Of a stretch of DNA of 64,000 nt, positions 45,070 through 55,026 are shown piece by piece. Made by a program: the position numbers and the translations under genes. The notes under the pieces were generated by a model that saw only the letters and a list, made by a program, of their open reading frames with translations, searched no databases and was not told the DNA's origin. Source of the DNA: Hyphomicrobium sulfonivorans (GTDB taxonomy: Bacteria; Pseudomonadota; Alphaproteobacteria; Rhizobiales; Hyphomicrobiaceae); NCBI RefSeq assembly GCF_013306565.1, contig NZ_PZPO01000006.1, positions 290,570 through 354,569 of the forward strand, given 5' to 3'. The first letter of the stretch is position 1. The number at the start of each line of letters is the position of its first letter.

Positions 45070-45124
45070 TACTAAGCACCGGCGGCCAGCGCTCAGCAGG
45101 GGTGTTGCCGGTGCAAAAGAACAA

Positions 45125-45949
45125 TCACCGATCTTCGTGCCGCATGCGGGTGCGGAACTGGTTGAGACGCTGCTGCGCCTGCGTGCCAGCTGACTGCAAT
45201 GCCGATGTGCCCCATACGTGCAGCTTGGCGAACCAGGGTACATACCGCGCACGCATGCCGAAACCGCGCGCGATGATGCGTCGGACCGGCTCGTAGGGAT
45301 CTGCCGCTGCCGCATTGGCGCCAAGACGGATCTCTTCGGCCAGATGGCGAAACAGATCTGCGCGCTCAGCGTCGCCATAAACAGTGTGGGTTGCGAGCGT
45401 GAGGCCGTTGAAGAAGCCGCTGCTGCCGCGCCCAACTGGCAACTGCAATGCAGCGGTGAAATCCTCAGGGATCGCCGGTTCATTGCGGATGAAGCCGATC
45501 ACTTCGGCGCGCGTCAGGAAAGACAGACCACCAACGATCATCGCGGCTACGACTGGCAACAGATACTCAGCAACCGTGATGCTGATGCCGGCGGCATTCG
45601 CGACGTGACTGGACAGGTTTGCTGCGGCCTGAGGGCCAAACAACACATTCAACGCGTCTTTGCCAATGGCCTGCGTTGATGGTGCGCCCATGAGTGTTGG
45701 CGTTTCAAGCACGCGCTCGTAATCGCCGTTGCCAAGCAACGTGATCAGATGTGCAAGCGTATCGCGCGAGAGCGCGTCTTCGTCGAGTGACTGCGTGAGC
45801 GCTTCCAGCATGACCAGTACGGCGGTCTTCGCCTGGGTGCGCGGCAGATGAAAGGCTCGTGCCAGATTGCTGACAGCTTGCCGGTTCTGTGCCCGTGTGA
45901 GTTCGCCCCAGATGGGACCACGGATTTTCTGTTCGGCGCCCAACGTCAC
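45125..45949 (-). CDS. DUF937 family protein
   Basis: 274 residues, starting at GTG 45949. Residues ~50-165 match DUF937: HLITLLGNGDYERVLETP, IGKDALNVLFGPQAA, LSSHVANAAGISITVAEYLL and VVAAMIVGGLSFLT. The family is helical, of unknown function, and occurs widely in Proteobacteria. The C-terminal ~100 residues are an extra helical region ending in a basic tail. The gene is followed by tandem copies of the structured repeat. Confidence 0.8.
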   Translation of the reverse strand: MTLGAEQKIRGPIWGELTRAQNRQAVSNLARAFHLPRTQAKTAVLVMLEALTQSLDEDALSRDTLAHLITLLGNGDYERVLETPTLMGAPSTQAIGKDALNVLFGPQAAANLSSHVANAAGISITVAEYLLPVVAAMIVGGLSFLTRAEVIGFIRNEPAIPEDFTAALQLPVGRGSSGFFNGLTLATHTVYGDAERADLFRHLAEEIRLGANAAAADPYEPVRRIIARGFGMRARYVPWFAKLHVWGTSALQSAGTQAQQRLNQFRTRMRHEDR

Positions 45950-46502
45950 GGGCGTCCTTCGCTCAGTACCAGAAGGTTTGGCAAGGCGTTGTCCTCCATG
46001 TTCGAGGTGTGTCGTTCACAGATTGTGTACGAACGTTTCCAACGTCGCGCCCTGACTAACACAACAATCGGAAAAATTAGCAGAAAAATCGCACATGGCG
46101 GTGAACGGTCGCGATTCGCGTGTGACCGATGCACCATTATTTTGACATGTTGCAGACTTGGGCGACAGCTCTGTGACGGCTGTTCCGGGCGCGGCTGAAT
46201 TTAAAAATATCGCGCGATCCTAACCGCTTGTACGGCGGAACTGGAACGCTTCGAAGCTGTGCGCCGCTGCAATAATGATTCGCATGTCGGTTAGCGGCGA
46301 ACGAATAATCGACTTCCTCCAAATGGCCACTTTCACCGCTGTCTGACCGCGCACTAAGAACTGGGTAGGGACTGCCGAGCCGTGTTGCAAGCGGCCCACA
46401 CATTTGGCATGTTCCGCCGCGAATTGTCACAGAGGCGTTAGGTCAGCAACTTGCGTTGAGGGCCGACAACAGTACGTAAGCCGCTATAGGGGATTACACA
46501 AA
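45950..46502. other. Intergenic region upstream of the pyrophosphatase gene
   Basis: 553 bases without a supported gene. TTGACA at 46142-46147 resembles a -35 hexamer but has no matching -10 at normal spacing. Short frames on the minus strand (near 46137-46430) have no good start or composition. The hppA promoter is expected here. Confidence 0.5.
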
Positions 46503-48677
46503 ATGACGGAAGTGCTGTGGGGGATCGTCGCTTGCGGCGTGCTAGCCCTCGCCTACTCGGCGTTTACAATCCGCTCGGTCATGAGCGCTGACGCCGGTAC
46601 GGCGAAGATGCAGGAGATTGCGGGCGCCATTCGCGAAGGCGCGCAGGCCTATCTCAATCGCCAGTATACGACGATCGCCATCGTTGGCGCCGTCATCTTT
46701 GCCGCTGCATGGATACTGCTGGGCTATCTGGTTGCCGTCGGGTTCCTGATTGGCGCGGTGCTCTCCGGTCTTGCCGGTTATGTCGGCATGAACGTGTCGG
46801 TGCGCGCCAACGTGCGTACGGCGCAGGCGGCAACACACTCGCTGGCCCGCGGCCTCGACATCGCGTTCAAGTCGGGCGCTGTCACCGGCATGCTGGTTGC
46901 CGGCATGGCGCTGCTTGGCGTCGCTGGCTACTACTTCTTCCTGACCGCCGGGCAAGGTTTTGCGCCGGATTCCCGCACCGTGACCGACGCGCTGGTTGCG
47001 CTGGGCTTCGGTGCATCGCTGATCTCCATCTTCGCCCGTCTCGGCGGCGGCATCTTCACCAAGGGTGCTGACGTTGGCGGCGATCTCGTCGGCAAGGTGG
47101 AAGCGGGTATTCCCGAGGACGATCCGCGCAACCCCGCAACGATTGCCGACAACGTCGGCGACAACGTTGGCGACTGCGCCGGTATGGCGGCCGACCTGTT
47201 CGAGACCTACGCGGTGACGGTTGTTGCCACGATGGTTCTGGGCTCGATCTTCTTTGCCGGTCAGCCAAACCTGGAGCTGTTGATGCTCTATCCGCTCGCC
47301 ATTTGCGCGGCGTGCATCGTCACCTCGATCATCGGCACGTTCTTCGTCAAGCTGGGCTCCAACAACTCGATCATGGGCGCGCTGTATCGTGGCTTCCTTG
47401 CCAGCGCTGTGCTTTCGGTTGCCGGACTGTGGGCGGCCACGCACTATGTACTGGGCGGCTTCGGTGAAATTGGCACGGCCGCAGGCCAGACCATCACCGG
47501 CTGGAACCTGTTCCTGTGCGGCCTTGTCGGTCTCGGCGTGACGGGCCTCATCATCTGGATCACGGAATACTATACCGGCATCGGCTATCGCCCGGTGCGC
47601 TCGATCGCCCAGTCGTCGGTGACGGGCCACGGCACCAACGTGATCCAGGGCCTTGCCATCTCGCTTGAGTCGACCGCGCTGCCCGCGCTGGTGATCGTCA
47701 TCGGCATCCTCTCCACCTACTCGCTGGCTGGCCTCTTCGGTACGGCAATCGCCACCACGACGATGCTCGGTCTTGCCGGCATGGTGGTTGCGCTCGACGC
47801 GTTCGGCCCGGTGACGGACAACGCCGGCGGCATCGCCGAAATGGCTGGCCTGCCGAGCGAAGTGCGCCGTTCGACCGACGCGCTCGACGCTGTCGGCAAC
47901 ACCACCAAGGCTGTGACCAAGGGCTATGCCATCGGTTCGGCTGGTCTTGGTGCGCTGGTATTGTTCGCAGCCTACAGCTACGACCTGCAGCACTTCATCG
48001 ATGAAGCCAACAAGTCTGCTACCGGCGCTTATTCCTACTTCAAGGGCGTTTCGCCGGACTTCTCGCTGGCCAATCCGTACGTGGTTGTCGGCCTGCTGCT
48101 CGGTGGTCTCATTCCGTACCTGTTCAGCGGTATGGCAATGACAGCCGTTGGCCGTGCTGGCAGCGCCATCGTTGAAGAGGTTCGCCGCCAGTTCAAGGCC
48201 AAGCCTGGCATCATGCAGGGCAAGGACCGTCCGGACTATGCGGCGGCTGTCGACCTGCTGACGCGCGCAGCCATCAAGGAAATGATCATTCCTTCGCTGT
48301 TGCCGGTGCTGTCGCCGATCGTGCTGTACTTCGCGATTTATTACATCGCGGGCGGTGGCGCAGAGGGCAAGAGCGCGGCGTTCTCGGCTGTCGGCGCGAT
48401 GCTGCTGGGCGTGATCGTCAACGGCCTGTTCGTCGCCATCTCGATGACCTCGGGCGGTGGCGCCTGGGACAACGCGAAGAAGGCGATCGAAGACGGCTTC
48501 GTCGACAAGGATGGCGTGAAGCACAAGAAGGGTTCGGATGCCCACAAGGCAGCCGTGACCGGTGACACCGTTGGCGATCCCTACAAGGACACCGCGGGCC
48601 CGGCCGTGAACCCGGCGATCAAGATCACTAACATCGTTGCGTTGCTGCTGCTGGCGGTTCTGGCTGCACAGGGTTGA
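46503..48677 (+). CDS. hppA: Membrane H+-translocating pyrophosphatase, K+-insensitive type
   Basis: Pumps protons using pyrophosphate hydrolysis. 724 residues and about 16 helices. The substrate-binding core is intact: [20 protein letters not shown], then [20 protein letters not shown], and [20 protein letters not shown]. At the ion-specificity position the protein reads [10 protein letters not shown]. Lys and Thr here (KxxT) mark the K+-insensitive class, whereas K+-dependent enzymes have Ala/Gly (AxxG). It is a single gene with its own terminator. The upstream in-frame extension to 46404 is not supported. Confidence 0.97.
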   Translation: MTEVLWGIVACGVLALAYSAFTIRSVMSADAGTAKMQEIAGAIREGAQAYLNRQYTTIAIVGAVIFAAAWILLGYLVAVGFLIGAVLSGLAGYVGMNVSVRANVRTAQAATHSLARGLDIAFKSGAVTGMLVAGMALLGVAGYYFFLTAGQGFAPDSRTVTDALVALGFGASLISIFARLGGGIFTKGADVGGDLVGKVEAGIPEDDPRNPATIADNVGDNVGDCAGMAADLFETYAVTVVATMVLGSIFFAGQPNLELLMLYPLAICAACIVTSIIGTFFVKLGSNNSIMGALYRGFLASAVLSVAGLWAATHYVLGGFGEIGTAAGQTITGWNLFLCGLVGLGVTGLIIWITEYYTGIGYRPVRSIAQSSVTGHGTNVIQGLAISLESTALPALVIVIGILSTYSLAGLFGTAIATTTMLGLAGMVVALDAFGPVTDNAGGIAEMAGLPSEVRRSTDALDAVGNTTKAVTKGYAIGSAGLGALVLFAAYSYDLQHFIDEANKSATGAYSYFKGVSPDFSLANPYVVVGLLLGGLIPYLFSGMAMTAVGRAGSAIVEEVRRQFKAKPGIMQGKDRPDYAAAVDLLTRAAIKEMIIPSLLPVLSPIVLYFAIYYIAGGGAEGKSAAFSAVGAMLLGVIVNGLFVAISMTSGGGAWDNAKKAIEDGFVDKDGVKHKKGSDAHKAAVTGDTVGDPYKDTAGPAVNPAIKITNIVALLLLAVLAAQG

Positions 48678-48708
48678 TAGCTCGCAACGCACGTTGCATC
48701 GAAAAACG

Positions 48709-48738
48709 AAAAGGCCCGGATCGCTCCGGGCCTTTTTT
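48709..48738 (+). terminator. Rho-independent terminator after hppA
   Basis: A perfect 12-bp stem (AAAAGGCCCGGA and its complement) around the loop TCGC, followed by TT and more T. The ~40-bp structured repeat starts four bases later. Confidence 0.92.
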
Positions 48739-48741
48739 CTG

Positions 48742-48782
48742 GCGCTCGGCGACTCCGCTACGCGGAGCCGGCCGCCGAGCGC
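48742..48782 (+). repeat. ~40-bp structured repeat, copy C
   Basis: 41 bp. The outer arms GCGCTCGGCG / CGCCGAGCGC are identical to copies A and B. The inner hairpin is CTCCGC-TAC-GCGGAG, perfectly paired. CCGGC is conserved. It lies immediately downstream of the hppA terminator, in the hppA direction. Confidence 0.92.
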
Positions 48783-48842
48783 GTGGGCAGCCTTGCCGGC
48801 AGAACAGCGTGGAGGGGAAACGGGGGCCGCGCGCACCAATCA

Positions 48843-48881
48843 GCGCTGGCGGCCGGCTGTGCGGAGCACAGTCGCCAGCGC
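48843..48881 (-). repeat. ~40-bp structured repeat, copy D
   Basis: 39 bp. Read on the minus strand: outer arms GCGCTGGCG / CGCCAGCGC (9 bp, both sides changed together relative to A-C), inner hairpin CTGTGC-TCC-GCACAG (perfect), and the conserved CCGGC. It lies 35 bases after the bamE gene in the same direction. Confidence 0.92.
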
Positions 48882-48916
48882 AAGAGAAGTGTCGCCGGTG
48901 CAAAAGAAAGAAACCC

Positions 48917-49441
48917 TTAGTCGCCGAAGATCTGCTTGGTGCCGAGGTTGCGGAACAGCTGCTTGATGATGCCGTCGTCCTTGCCGCCCGGCGCGGGCGT
49001 GGTGCGCGAGACATAATCGAACACGCGACCGTCCTTCATGCCGTAGTTGGCGACGCGTTCGACCGTGCCGCCGGGCGAGAAGTACACGGCGACGACCTGG
49101 CGATCCTGCTCGGTCGGCAGCATGAACGCGGTCTGCGTCGCGGTGCTGGAGATGTAATAATAGGCTTGGCTGGTGCCGACCACAGCGGTGGTGGATGGCG
49201 TGCCAAGGTTCATGCGCACCTGTTCCTGCGTCATGCCGGGCTGGACCTGCTGCAGGTCGCCCTCATGGAACTGCACGCCATGCTTGATGACGTTGGAATC
49301 GCAGGCGGCGATGGCGAGCGCGCCAGCGAGCAGGCCGACGAGCGAAAGGCAGCGGACGCCTCCACGCAACATGGCGGGCGCAACCGGCTTATGGCGCTGG
49401 GGGGGCGTGTGGCGTTGGTGGTCGTTCATCTCTCGGCGCAT
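48917..49441 (-). CDS. bamE: Outer-membrane assembly lipoprotein BamE
   Basis: Part of the BAM complex that inserts beta-barrel proteins. 174 residues (M5 at 49429 is also possible). A lipoprotein signal ends LAIAAC-DSN. The SmpA/OmlA domain follows: QVQPGMTQEQVRMNLGTPST, then YYISS and VVAVYFSPGGTVERVANYG, as in BamE. The C-terminal ~35 residues (GKDDGIIKQLFRNLGTKQIF) are an amphipathic helix that is longer than in E. coli. It is divergent from the ubiquinol-cytochrome c chaperone gene. Confidence 0.92.
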   Translation of the reverse strand: MRREMNDHQRHTPPQRHKPVAPAMLRGGVRCLSLVGLLAGALAIAACDSNVIKHGVQFHEGDLQQVQPGMTQEQVRMNLGTPSTTAVVGTSQAYYYISSTATQTAFMLPTEQDRQVVAVYFSPGGTVERVANYGMKDGRVFDYVSRTTPAPGGKDDGIIKQLFRNLGTKQIFGD

Positions 49442-49580
49442 TATGTTATGTGTTCCCGAGATTGCATTGAGAGCAGGGCGAAATTGCGCTTAGCCCGTGG
49501 GCTGCGCGATTGCAACGGCACAGATACAACCCTGCGTCCTCTTTCCCCGATAGCTTCGTTTACCAAAGGCCCCGGCACCC

Positions 49581-50177
49581 ATGCTGGAATCCCTGATGTT
49601 CCGCTCCAAGACCCGCCGTAAGGCAGGCAAAATTTATGGCGCGGTCGTGACGCAATCCCGCAGCCCGGAATTTTATGCCGGCCTGGGTGTGCCGGACACG
49701 CCCGTCGGCCGCTACGAGATGCTGGTGCTGCATCTCATTCTGGTGCTGGAGCGGTTGCGGGAGCAGGGCGTGGCCGACAGCAGGCTGGACCGGCTGCTGG
49801 TCGAAATGTTCATCGCCGACATTGACGACAGCCTGCGCGAGCTGGCGACCGGCGATCTGTCGGTGCCCAAGAAAGTACGGCGGGCCGCGACCGGACTTTA
49901 CGACCGGCTGATGGACTACCGTGATGCGACGGCCACCGACGCCGATGCGGCGGCATTGGCGGCCTCGTTTGCCCGGCACGTCTATGATGTCGAGGGCAAT
50001 GCGGATGCTGCCGCCGAAATCAACGCCCATGCGGCGGTGCTGGCGCGCTATGCCCGGGCGGGGCAGCTGGCCCTGGCCAAGGTGGACGTGGCTGCGGGCG
50101 AGGTGATTTTTCCACCGGTGGCAGAGTTTATCGGTGAAACGGGCGCGCATACTTCCGGCGCCGACGCTACAGACTAA
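49581..50177 (+). CDS. Ubiquinol-cytochrome c chaperone (CBP3/UQCC1-type)
   Basis: 198 residues of the UBCC family (KAGKIYGAVVTQSRSPEFYAG, GRYEMLVLHLILVLERLR, LVEMFIADIDDSLREL, KKVRRAATGLYDRL). The eukaryotic homologues assist cytochrome b and complex III assembly, and the bacterial members are thought to do the same. It is the first gene of the DUF177, plsX, fabH, ihfA block. It lies 34 bases before the DUF177 start. Confidence 0.88.
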   Translation: MLESLMFRSKTRRKAGKIYGAVVTQSRSPEFYAGLGVPDTPVGRYEMLVLHLILVLERLREQGVADSRLDRLLVEMFIADIDDSLRELATGDLSVPKKVRRAATGLYDRLMDYRDATATDADAAALAASFARHVYDVEGNADAAAEINAHAAVLARYARAGQLALAKVDVAAGEVIFPPVAEFIGETGAHTSGADATD

Positions 50178-50211
50178 CCCCGACACGAACGAACACAGGC
50201 GAGCACGACCC

Positions 50212-50736
50212 ATGACGGAAACAGTAGCTCTTGGCTGGTCCTATCGGACGACGCAAATCCCCGATGGCGGTCTGCGCGAAAGCCGTGTCGCAACCGAGGC
50301 CGAGCGCGCGGCCATTGCCGCCGAGCTGGATCTGCTGGCTTGCGACTTTCTCGATACCCGTTTTTCCATCCGGGCGCTGGGCAAGGGCCATTATCGGCTG
50401 GCGGGCGATCTTAAGGCGCGGCTGAAGCAGAGCTGCGTGGTGACGCTTGAGCCGCTGGATGAAGAAGTGAAGGCGGTGTTCGACGTTGAGTACAGCCCGG
50501 CGCAGGGCTTGCCACAGAGCAGCGCCGATGAGCTTGAAGCGCTTTCGGCAGCGGAAATCGAGCCGATAGAACGGGGCGAGATCGACGTCGGCCGGATTGT
50601 TTTCGAGACGCTGGTGGCGAACCTCAACCCCTATCCGCGCAAGGATGGGGCAGCGTTTGAGGGCGGCGACGCGGACGACGAGGAGCGGCCTGCCGGGCCA
50701 TTCGATATCCTGAAAAAGCTGAAGGATGGCGCCTGA
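50212..50736 (+). CDS. DUF177 (YceD-family) protein
   Basis: 174 residues. The DUF177 pattern is visible ([20 protein letters not shown] followed by [19 protein letters not shown]), with a single Cys rather than a CxxC cluster. The C-terminal [20 protein letters not shown] is the family's conserved end. YceD-family proteins are linked to 23S rRNA maturation in other organisms. In E. coli the gene precedes rpmF, but no rpmF is visible in the 187 bases before plsX here. Confidence 0.88.
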   Translation: MTETVALGWSYRTTQIPDGGLRESRVATEAERAAIAAELDLLACDFLDTRFSIRALGKGHYRLAGDLKARLKQSCVVTLEPLDEEVKAVFDVEYSPAQGLPQSSADELEALSAAEIEPIERGEIDVGRIVFETLVANLNPYPRKDGAAFEGGDADDEERPAGPFDILKKLKDGA

Positions 50737-50923
50737 AGCGCGGTCCCGCCATGATGCGGCATCGTGGCATTATGGCCGCAGTGGCTCACAAAGCCGCGGT
50801 GGGAGAGCCCCAGAATCCGGTTGTTTCGCATATGCAAAAGAGTATGGTCCGCTACTTCAAGGGGTGGCCAGTCGTGTCCTCCGCTACCTCTCCATAGGCG
50901 AAAACTACGAGGCGACCCGCGCT

Positions 50924-51976
50924 ATGTCTCAGCCGCGGACAATTGCGCTTGATGCCATGGGTGGCGATCATGGCCCTTCGGTCGTGGTACCCGGCGCAGC
51001 ACTGTCATTAGAGCGCTCTCCGGCGCTCAGTTTTATTTTTTACGGTGACGAGCCGGCCATTCGCGCCGAGCTTGAGCGGCTGCCTGCGCTGGCGGCCAAG
51101 TCACGCGTTGTGCACACCGATCGCGTTATTGGCATGAGCGAGAAGCCCAGCCAGGCGCTTCGGCGCGGCAAGGGCAGCAGCCTCTGGATGACAATCGACG
51201 CGGTGCGTAACGGGGAAGCGGACGTGGCGGTTTCGGCCGGCAACACCGGCGCTTTCATGGCCATGTCGAAGCTGATCCTGCGTCCGATCAAGGGCATTGA
51301 GCGGCCTGCGCTGGCGGCGATCTGGCCGACCGTTAAGGCGGAATGCATCGTGCTCGACGTTGGCGCCAACATCGGCGCTTCCTCGCGCGAGCTGTGCCAT
51401 CTGGCGATGATGGGCGCGGCGATGGCCCGCGCGCTGTTCCATATCGAGCGCCCGACTGTCGGCCTGCTGAATGTGGGCGTGGAAGAGGTGAAGGGCGTCG
51501 ATGAGGTGCGCGAGGCGCACAGCATCCTCAAGAGCACGGCGGAACTGCCGCTCGATTACCGGGGCTTCATCGAGGGCGACCAGATCGGGCAGGGCAGCGT
51601 CGATGTGGTGGTGGTTGAGGGGTTCGCGGGCAATATCGCGCTGAAGACCGCCGAGGGTACCGCCAAGCAGATTGCCGAATATCTGCGCGCTGCCATGCGG
51701 CGTACATGGCTTTCAAAGCTGGGCGCGGTGCTGGCTTCGGGCGGCTTCCGGGTGCTGAAGGAAAAAATGGACCCGCGGCGGGTAAATGGCGGGACGTTCC
51801 TGGGCTTGAACGGCATTGCTGTGAAAAGCCATGGGGGAACTGATGCGCTTGGCTTTGCCAGCGCCGTCGATCTCGCGTACGAAATGGCGCAGAGCCACCT
51901 CATTCCTCGGCTTACGGCTGATCTGACGGCGTTTCATGACAAGCTTGAGGCGACGACCGATACAACGGCCGGTTAA
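50924..51976 (+). CDS. plsX: Phosphate acyltransferase
   Basis: Makes acyl-phosphate from acyl-ACP as the first step of phospholipid synthesis (with PlsY). 350 residues from ATG 50924. Upstream in-frame sequence does not resemble PlsX. Motifs: [45 protein letters not shown] and [15 protein letters not shown]. It is followed by fabH, with a 103-base gap. Confidence 0.95.
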   Translation: MSQPRTIALDAMGGDHGPSVVVPGAALSLERSPALSFIFYGDEPAIRAELERLPALAAKSRVVHTDRVIGMSEKPSQALRRGKGSSLWMTIDAVRNGEADVAVSAGNTGAFMAMSKLILRPIKGIERPALAAIWPTVKAECIVLDVGANIGASSRELCHLAMMGAAMARALFHIERPTVGLLNVGVEEVKGVDEVREAHSILKSTAELPLDYRGFIEGDQIGQGSVDVVVVEGFAGNIALKTAEGTAKQIAEYLRAAMRRTWLSKLGAVLASGGFRVLKEKMDPRRVNGGTFLGLNGIAVKSHGGTDALGFASAVDLAYEMAQSHLIPRLTADLTAFHDKLEATTDTTAG

Positions 51977-52079
51977 TGGCCGGGATCGTGAGACAACCAC
52001 GGCTTGACCGCTTGTGTGCGCGTGCCATCGGGTTTAGGCAGCTGGCCAGGGCCAACAATAAGAGAAGCAAGGCAACTCA

Positions 52080-53057
52080 GTGGCAGTCATCCGTTCAGTG
52101 ATCCGAGGCGTTGGCGCCTATCTTCCCAAGCGCGTCCTGACCAACGCCGACCTCGCGAAGATCGTTGACACCAGCGACGACTGGATCGTTGAACGTACCG
52201 GCATTCGCGAGCGCCACATCGCGGCCGACGGAGAAATGACCTCCGATCTGGGCATCGCGGCTGCCAAGAAAGCGCTGGTGCGCGCGGGCATCGATCCGGT
52301 TGATATCGATCTGGTGATCTGCGCGACCGCTACGCCTGATCGCACTTTTCCCGCTACTGCGGTGCGAATTCAGCAGGGTCTGGGCGTCACCAAGGGCGCC
52401 GCGTTCGACGTGCAGGCCGTATGTTCGGGCTTCGTCTACGCGCTGACCATCGCCGACAACTTTATCAAGTCCGGACAGTTCAAGCGGGCCGTTGTTGTTG
52501 GCGCCGAAACATTTTCGCGCATTCTCGACTGGGAGGATCGCACCACCTGCGTGCTGTTCGGCGACGGTGCTGGCGCGGTTGTGCTGGAAGCGCAGTCTCA
52601 GATCGGCACGCGCGAGGATCGCGGAATTCTGGCCTCGCGCATCCGCTCCGATGGGCGCTTTGAAGATCTGCTGTACGTGGACGGTGGACCGAGCTCGACC
52701 AAGACGGTTGGCCATTTGCGTATGAACGGGCGCGAAGTGTTCCGTCATGCGGTGCAGAAAATTTCCGGCGTGATCGAGGAAACCCTCGTCATGACTGGCT
52801 ACGCGCCGGACGAGATCGATCTCTATGTGCCGCATCAGGCCAACCAGCGCATTCTCGATGGCGTGCTGCGCAAGCTTGGTGTTCCGGCTGAGAAAATTGT
52901 CGTAACGCTCGACAGGCATGGCAACACGTCGGCGGCTTCGATCCCGCTCGCGCTTAACCAAGCCTTTGAAGATCACCGTATTAACGAAGGTTCGCTGGTA
53001 CTTATGGAAGCGATGGGCGGCGGATTTACCTGGGGTGCCGTGCTGGCCCGTTGGTGA
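52080..53057 (+). CDS. fabH: 3-oxoacyl-ACP synthase III
   Basis: Starts fatty-acid synthesis by condensing acetyl-CoA with malonyl-ACP. 325 residues, starting at GTG. The catalytic triad is complete: Cys115 ([12 protein letters not shown]), His252 (PHQANQRI) and Asn282 ([13 protein letters not shown]). The sequence lies in the usual alphaproteobacterial order plsX, fabH, ihfA, merR. Confidence 0.97.
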   Translation: MAVIRSVIRGVGAYLPKRVLTNADLAKIVDTSDDWIVERTGIRERHIAADGEMTSDLGIAAAKKALVRAGIDPVDIDLVICATATPDRTFPATAVRIQQGLGVTKGAAFDVQAVCSGFVYALTIADNFIKSGQFKRAVVVGAETFSRILDWEDRTTCVLFGDGAGAVVLEAQSQIGTREDRGILASRIRSDGRFEDLLYVDGGPSSTKTVGHLRMNGREVFRHAVQKISGVIEETLVMTGYAPDEIDLYVPHQANQRILDGVLRKLGVPAEKIVVTLDRHGNTSAASIPLALNQAFEDHRINEGSLVLMEAMGGGFTWGAVLARW

Positions 53058-53191
53058 GTGCACCGATCTTTTCTGCAACGCGGCATGTTTCTTTGTTTGA
53101 TTTCAGCTAGTTGAAATGTTGTCTCGATTGACGCTGGCCGCGCCCGCAAGTAGCATCGGAAAAAAGATGTGGAGTGGGAGGCAAAAGGGCC

Positions 53192-53512
53192 ATGAGTGGC
53201 AAGACGTTAACGCGGGCTGATCTCGCTGATGCGGTCGTGCGGAAAGTGGGATTACCGCGCAACGAAAGCCAGGAACTTGTTGAGCTGGTGCTGGGCGAGA
53301 TCTCTTCGAGCCTCGCGCGCGGGGATTCGGTCAAGCTTTCGTCGTTCGGTTCTTTCGGCATTCGCGAGAAGGGCGAGCGCATGGGCCGCAACCCTAAAAC
53401 AGGGGATGAAGTGCCGATCACACCGCGCCGGGTATTGGTCTTCCGGCCCAGCAACATTATGAAAGAACGCATCAACCAGGGTCACGCCCGCCGTAGCAAG
53501 GCAGCCGAGTGA
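53192..53512 (+). CDS. ihfA: Integration host factor alpha subunit
   Basis: Sequence-specific DNA-bending protein (with IhfB). 106 residues from ATG 53192. TTG/GTG starts further upstream are possible. HU/IHF fold with [20 protein letters not shown] at the N-terminus and the DNA-contacting arm [20 protein letters not shown]. The tail is basic (HARRSKAAE). It is in the plsX-fabH-ihfA-merR block. Confidence 0.95.
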   Translation: MSGKTLTRADLADAVVRKVGLPRNESQELVELVLGEISSSLARGDSVKLSSFGSFGIREKGERMGRNPKTGDEVPITPRRVLVFRPSNIMKERINQGHARRSKAAE

Positions 53513-53562
53513 GCTGCCGCCCGTTGTGCGGTGGTGTGCTGGCGCAGCCTGTGGAGGCGTAA

Positions 53563-54090
53563 TTGACGAAGACGGCAGAAGCCTTTCGCACCATCAGCGA
53601 GGTCGCCGACGAGCTCAATGTCCCGAAGCACGTCCTGCGTTTCTGGGAAGGGCGTTTTCCGCAAATCAAGCCGATGAAACGTGGTGGCGGCCGCCGCTAC
53701 TACCGTCCGGAAGACATGGATCTTCTGCGCGGCATCTGCCAGCTTCTGCATGCTGAAGGTTACACCATCAAGGGTGTGCAGAAGATTCTGCGCGAGCAGG
53801 GGGTGGATACCGTGAAGGCCGCCGGTCTGGGACCGGAGCCGGAAGCGGAAGTTGCGGTAGCTGTGGCTTCTGTTGAGGATGCGCCGGAGCCGACTGCCAA
53901 GCGTTCGCGGCTGAAGCGTTTGCGGACGGGACGTCAGGCGCAGGCTGCTGCTGCAAAATCACCTGCGCGCGAGCAGATTCTGGCGGTGATCGCTGAGCTG
54001 GAAAACTGCCGCAGTCTGCTGCTGGGCGAAGCGGTGGAAACGTCCGAGCGTCGCGCCCAACCGCAGGCACGCCGCAGCGCCCGCGCGTAA
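53563..54090 (+). CDS. MerR-family transcriptional regulator
   Basis: 175 residues, starting at TTG with GTGGAGGCG at ideal distance. The N-terminal HTH is [20 protein letters not shown], followed by [20 protein letters not shown], which is the conserved wing of this ihfA-linked MerR group. After residue ~85 the sequence is a low-complexity, basic Ala/Arg-rich region rather than a sensory domain. The effector is unknown. It sits directly after ihfA as in many alphaproteobacteria. Confidence 0.9.
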   Translation: MTKTAEAFRTISEVADELNVPKHVLRFWEGRFPQIKPMKRGGGRRYYRPEDMDLLRGICQLLHAEGYTIKGVQKILREQGVDTVKAAGLGPEPEAEVAVAVASVEDAPEPTAKRSRLKRLRTGRQAQAAAAKSPAREQILAVIAELENCRSLLLGEAVETSERRAQPQARRSARA

Positions 54091-54102
54091 CCGGGCTTGC
54101 GG

Positions 54103-54972
54103 ATGCCGCATTCGGCCCCAGACGTTCCACACACAAACGTCCAGCATTCAGACGTTTGGCATAGTGAAATCTGGTTTGTTGATATTGCCGCTGCGGCGCC
54201 CGCGCTACAGGCGTTCGAGGCGCGTCATCTGCTGCTGAGCGCAGCCGAGCATGAACGCGCAGCGGCGCTGCGCGATGATTTGGTGCGCAACGAATGGCTT
54301 GCGGCACATATCGCATTGCGAGCTATTGTTGGTCGCGGCTGCGGCCCTGATGTGGCACGTCAGACATTCGCTGTGACAGAGCGCGGCAAACCGTTTCTCG
54401 CGCAATCACCTTACGCCTTCAGTCTTTCCCACGCACCGGGCGTGGCGCTGATCGGGCTGTCTGCCGGGCGGATGATCGGCGTTGATATCGAGCGCCATCG
54501 CGAGGTACGGATAGGCGATGCGCGTCGCGCCGGTATTGAGGCTGCGGCTGCGCATCTGTCGGTGGACGTTCTGCCCGTCGATCCGACAATGCGGTTTCTG
54601 CAGGCGTGGGTGCGTATCGAAGCGCTGGCGAAGGCAGACGGCCGCGGCGTGGGGCGGATGCTGACGCGCTTGGGGGTGAGAGGCCGGGCAGCAGCGCCGC
54701 CGCCGGCTGACGCAAGCGGTTTGGGCGACGATATTGCGCCGATCGCTGCCCGGGCGCGGGCCGTGCTGGCCGGTGCGGATCAAGAAGTGGAATTGGCGGA
54801 GCAGACAACCGCTCCTGAGCCACCAAGCCAGGGTGCGCGCGCTCTGACGGTGACGGATCTGGCGGTGGCGGAGGGCCTGTATGCCGCTGTGGCGTCAGAG
54901 GCGGGCGCGGGACCGGTGGTTTGTCGGCGATTGCCGGATCACTTGGAGGGGCTTGAAAAGCTTTTTGGGTAA
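54103..54972 (+). CDS. 4'-phosphopantetheinyl transferase superfamily protein
   Basis: 289 residues (ATG 54103; TTG 54097 is also possible). The Sfp-type signature appears as FSLSHAPGVALIGLSAGRMI followed by GVDIERHR (metal-binding Asp, Glu) and WVRIEALAKADGRGV. The last motif is normally W-x-x-K-E-A; here the Lys is Ile, while Glu and the later Lys are kept. The C-terminal ~110 residues contain an acidic/Pro linker. It could activate carrier proteins of a polyketide, peptide or fatty-acid system, none of which is seen nearby. It ends shortly before tRNA-Pro. Confidence 0.8.
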   Translation: MPHSAPDVPHTNVQHSDVWHSEIWFVDIAAAAPALQAFEARHLLLSAAEHERAAALRDDLVRNEWLAAHIALRAIVGRGCGPDVARQTFAVTERGKPFLAQSPYAFSLSHAPGVALIGLSAGRMIGVDIERHREVRIGDARRAGIEAAAAHLSVDVLPVDPTMRFLQAWVRIEALAKADGRGVGRMLTRLGVRGRAAAPPPADASGLGDDIAPIAARARAVLAGADQEVELAEQTTAPEPPSQGARALTVTDLAVAEGLYAAVASEAGAGPVVCRRLPDHLEGLEKLFG

Positions 54973-55026
54973 AGGTTTTAAGGCCACGCTTGACCGACGC
55001 GGCGGCAGTTGGCAAAAGGGGCGCTT

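Larger units (their letters stand above)
44798..45124. other. Intergenic region with tandem structured repeats
   Basis: No gene is supported. The segment from 44991 to about 45085 holds two or three degenerate copies of the structured repeat family. The rest (44798-44990) shows nothing recognisable. Confidence 0.6.

Noticed and set aside
46137..46430. 97-residue minus frame upstream of hppA
   Set aside because: Poor start, unconvincing composition, and it occupies the expected hppA promoter region.
46542..48839. 765-residue frame on the minus strand opposite hppA
   Set aside because: It lies entirely opposite hppA, a perfect family match, and its composition (Arg, Gln, Asp, His-rich) is that of a reverse-strand shadow of a GC-rich gene.
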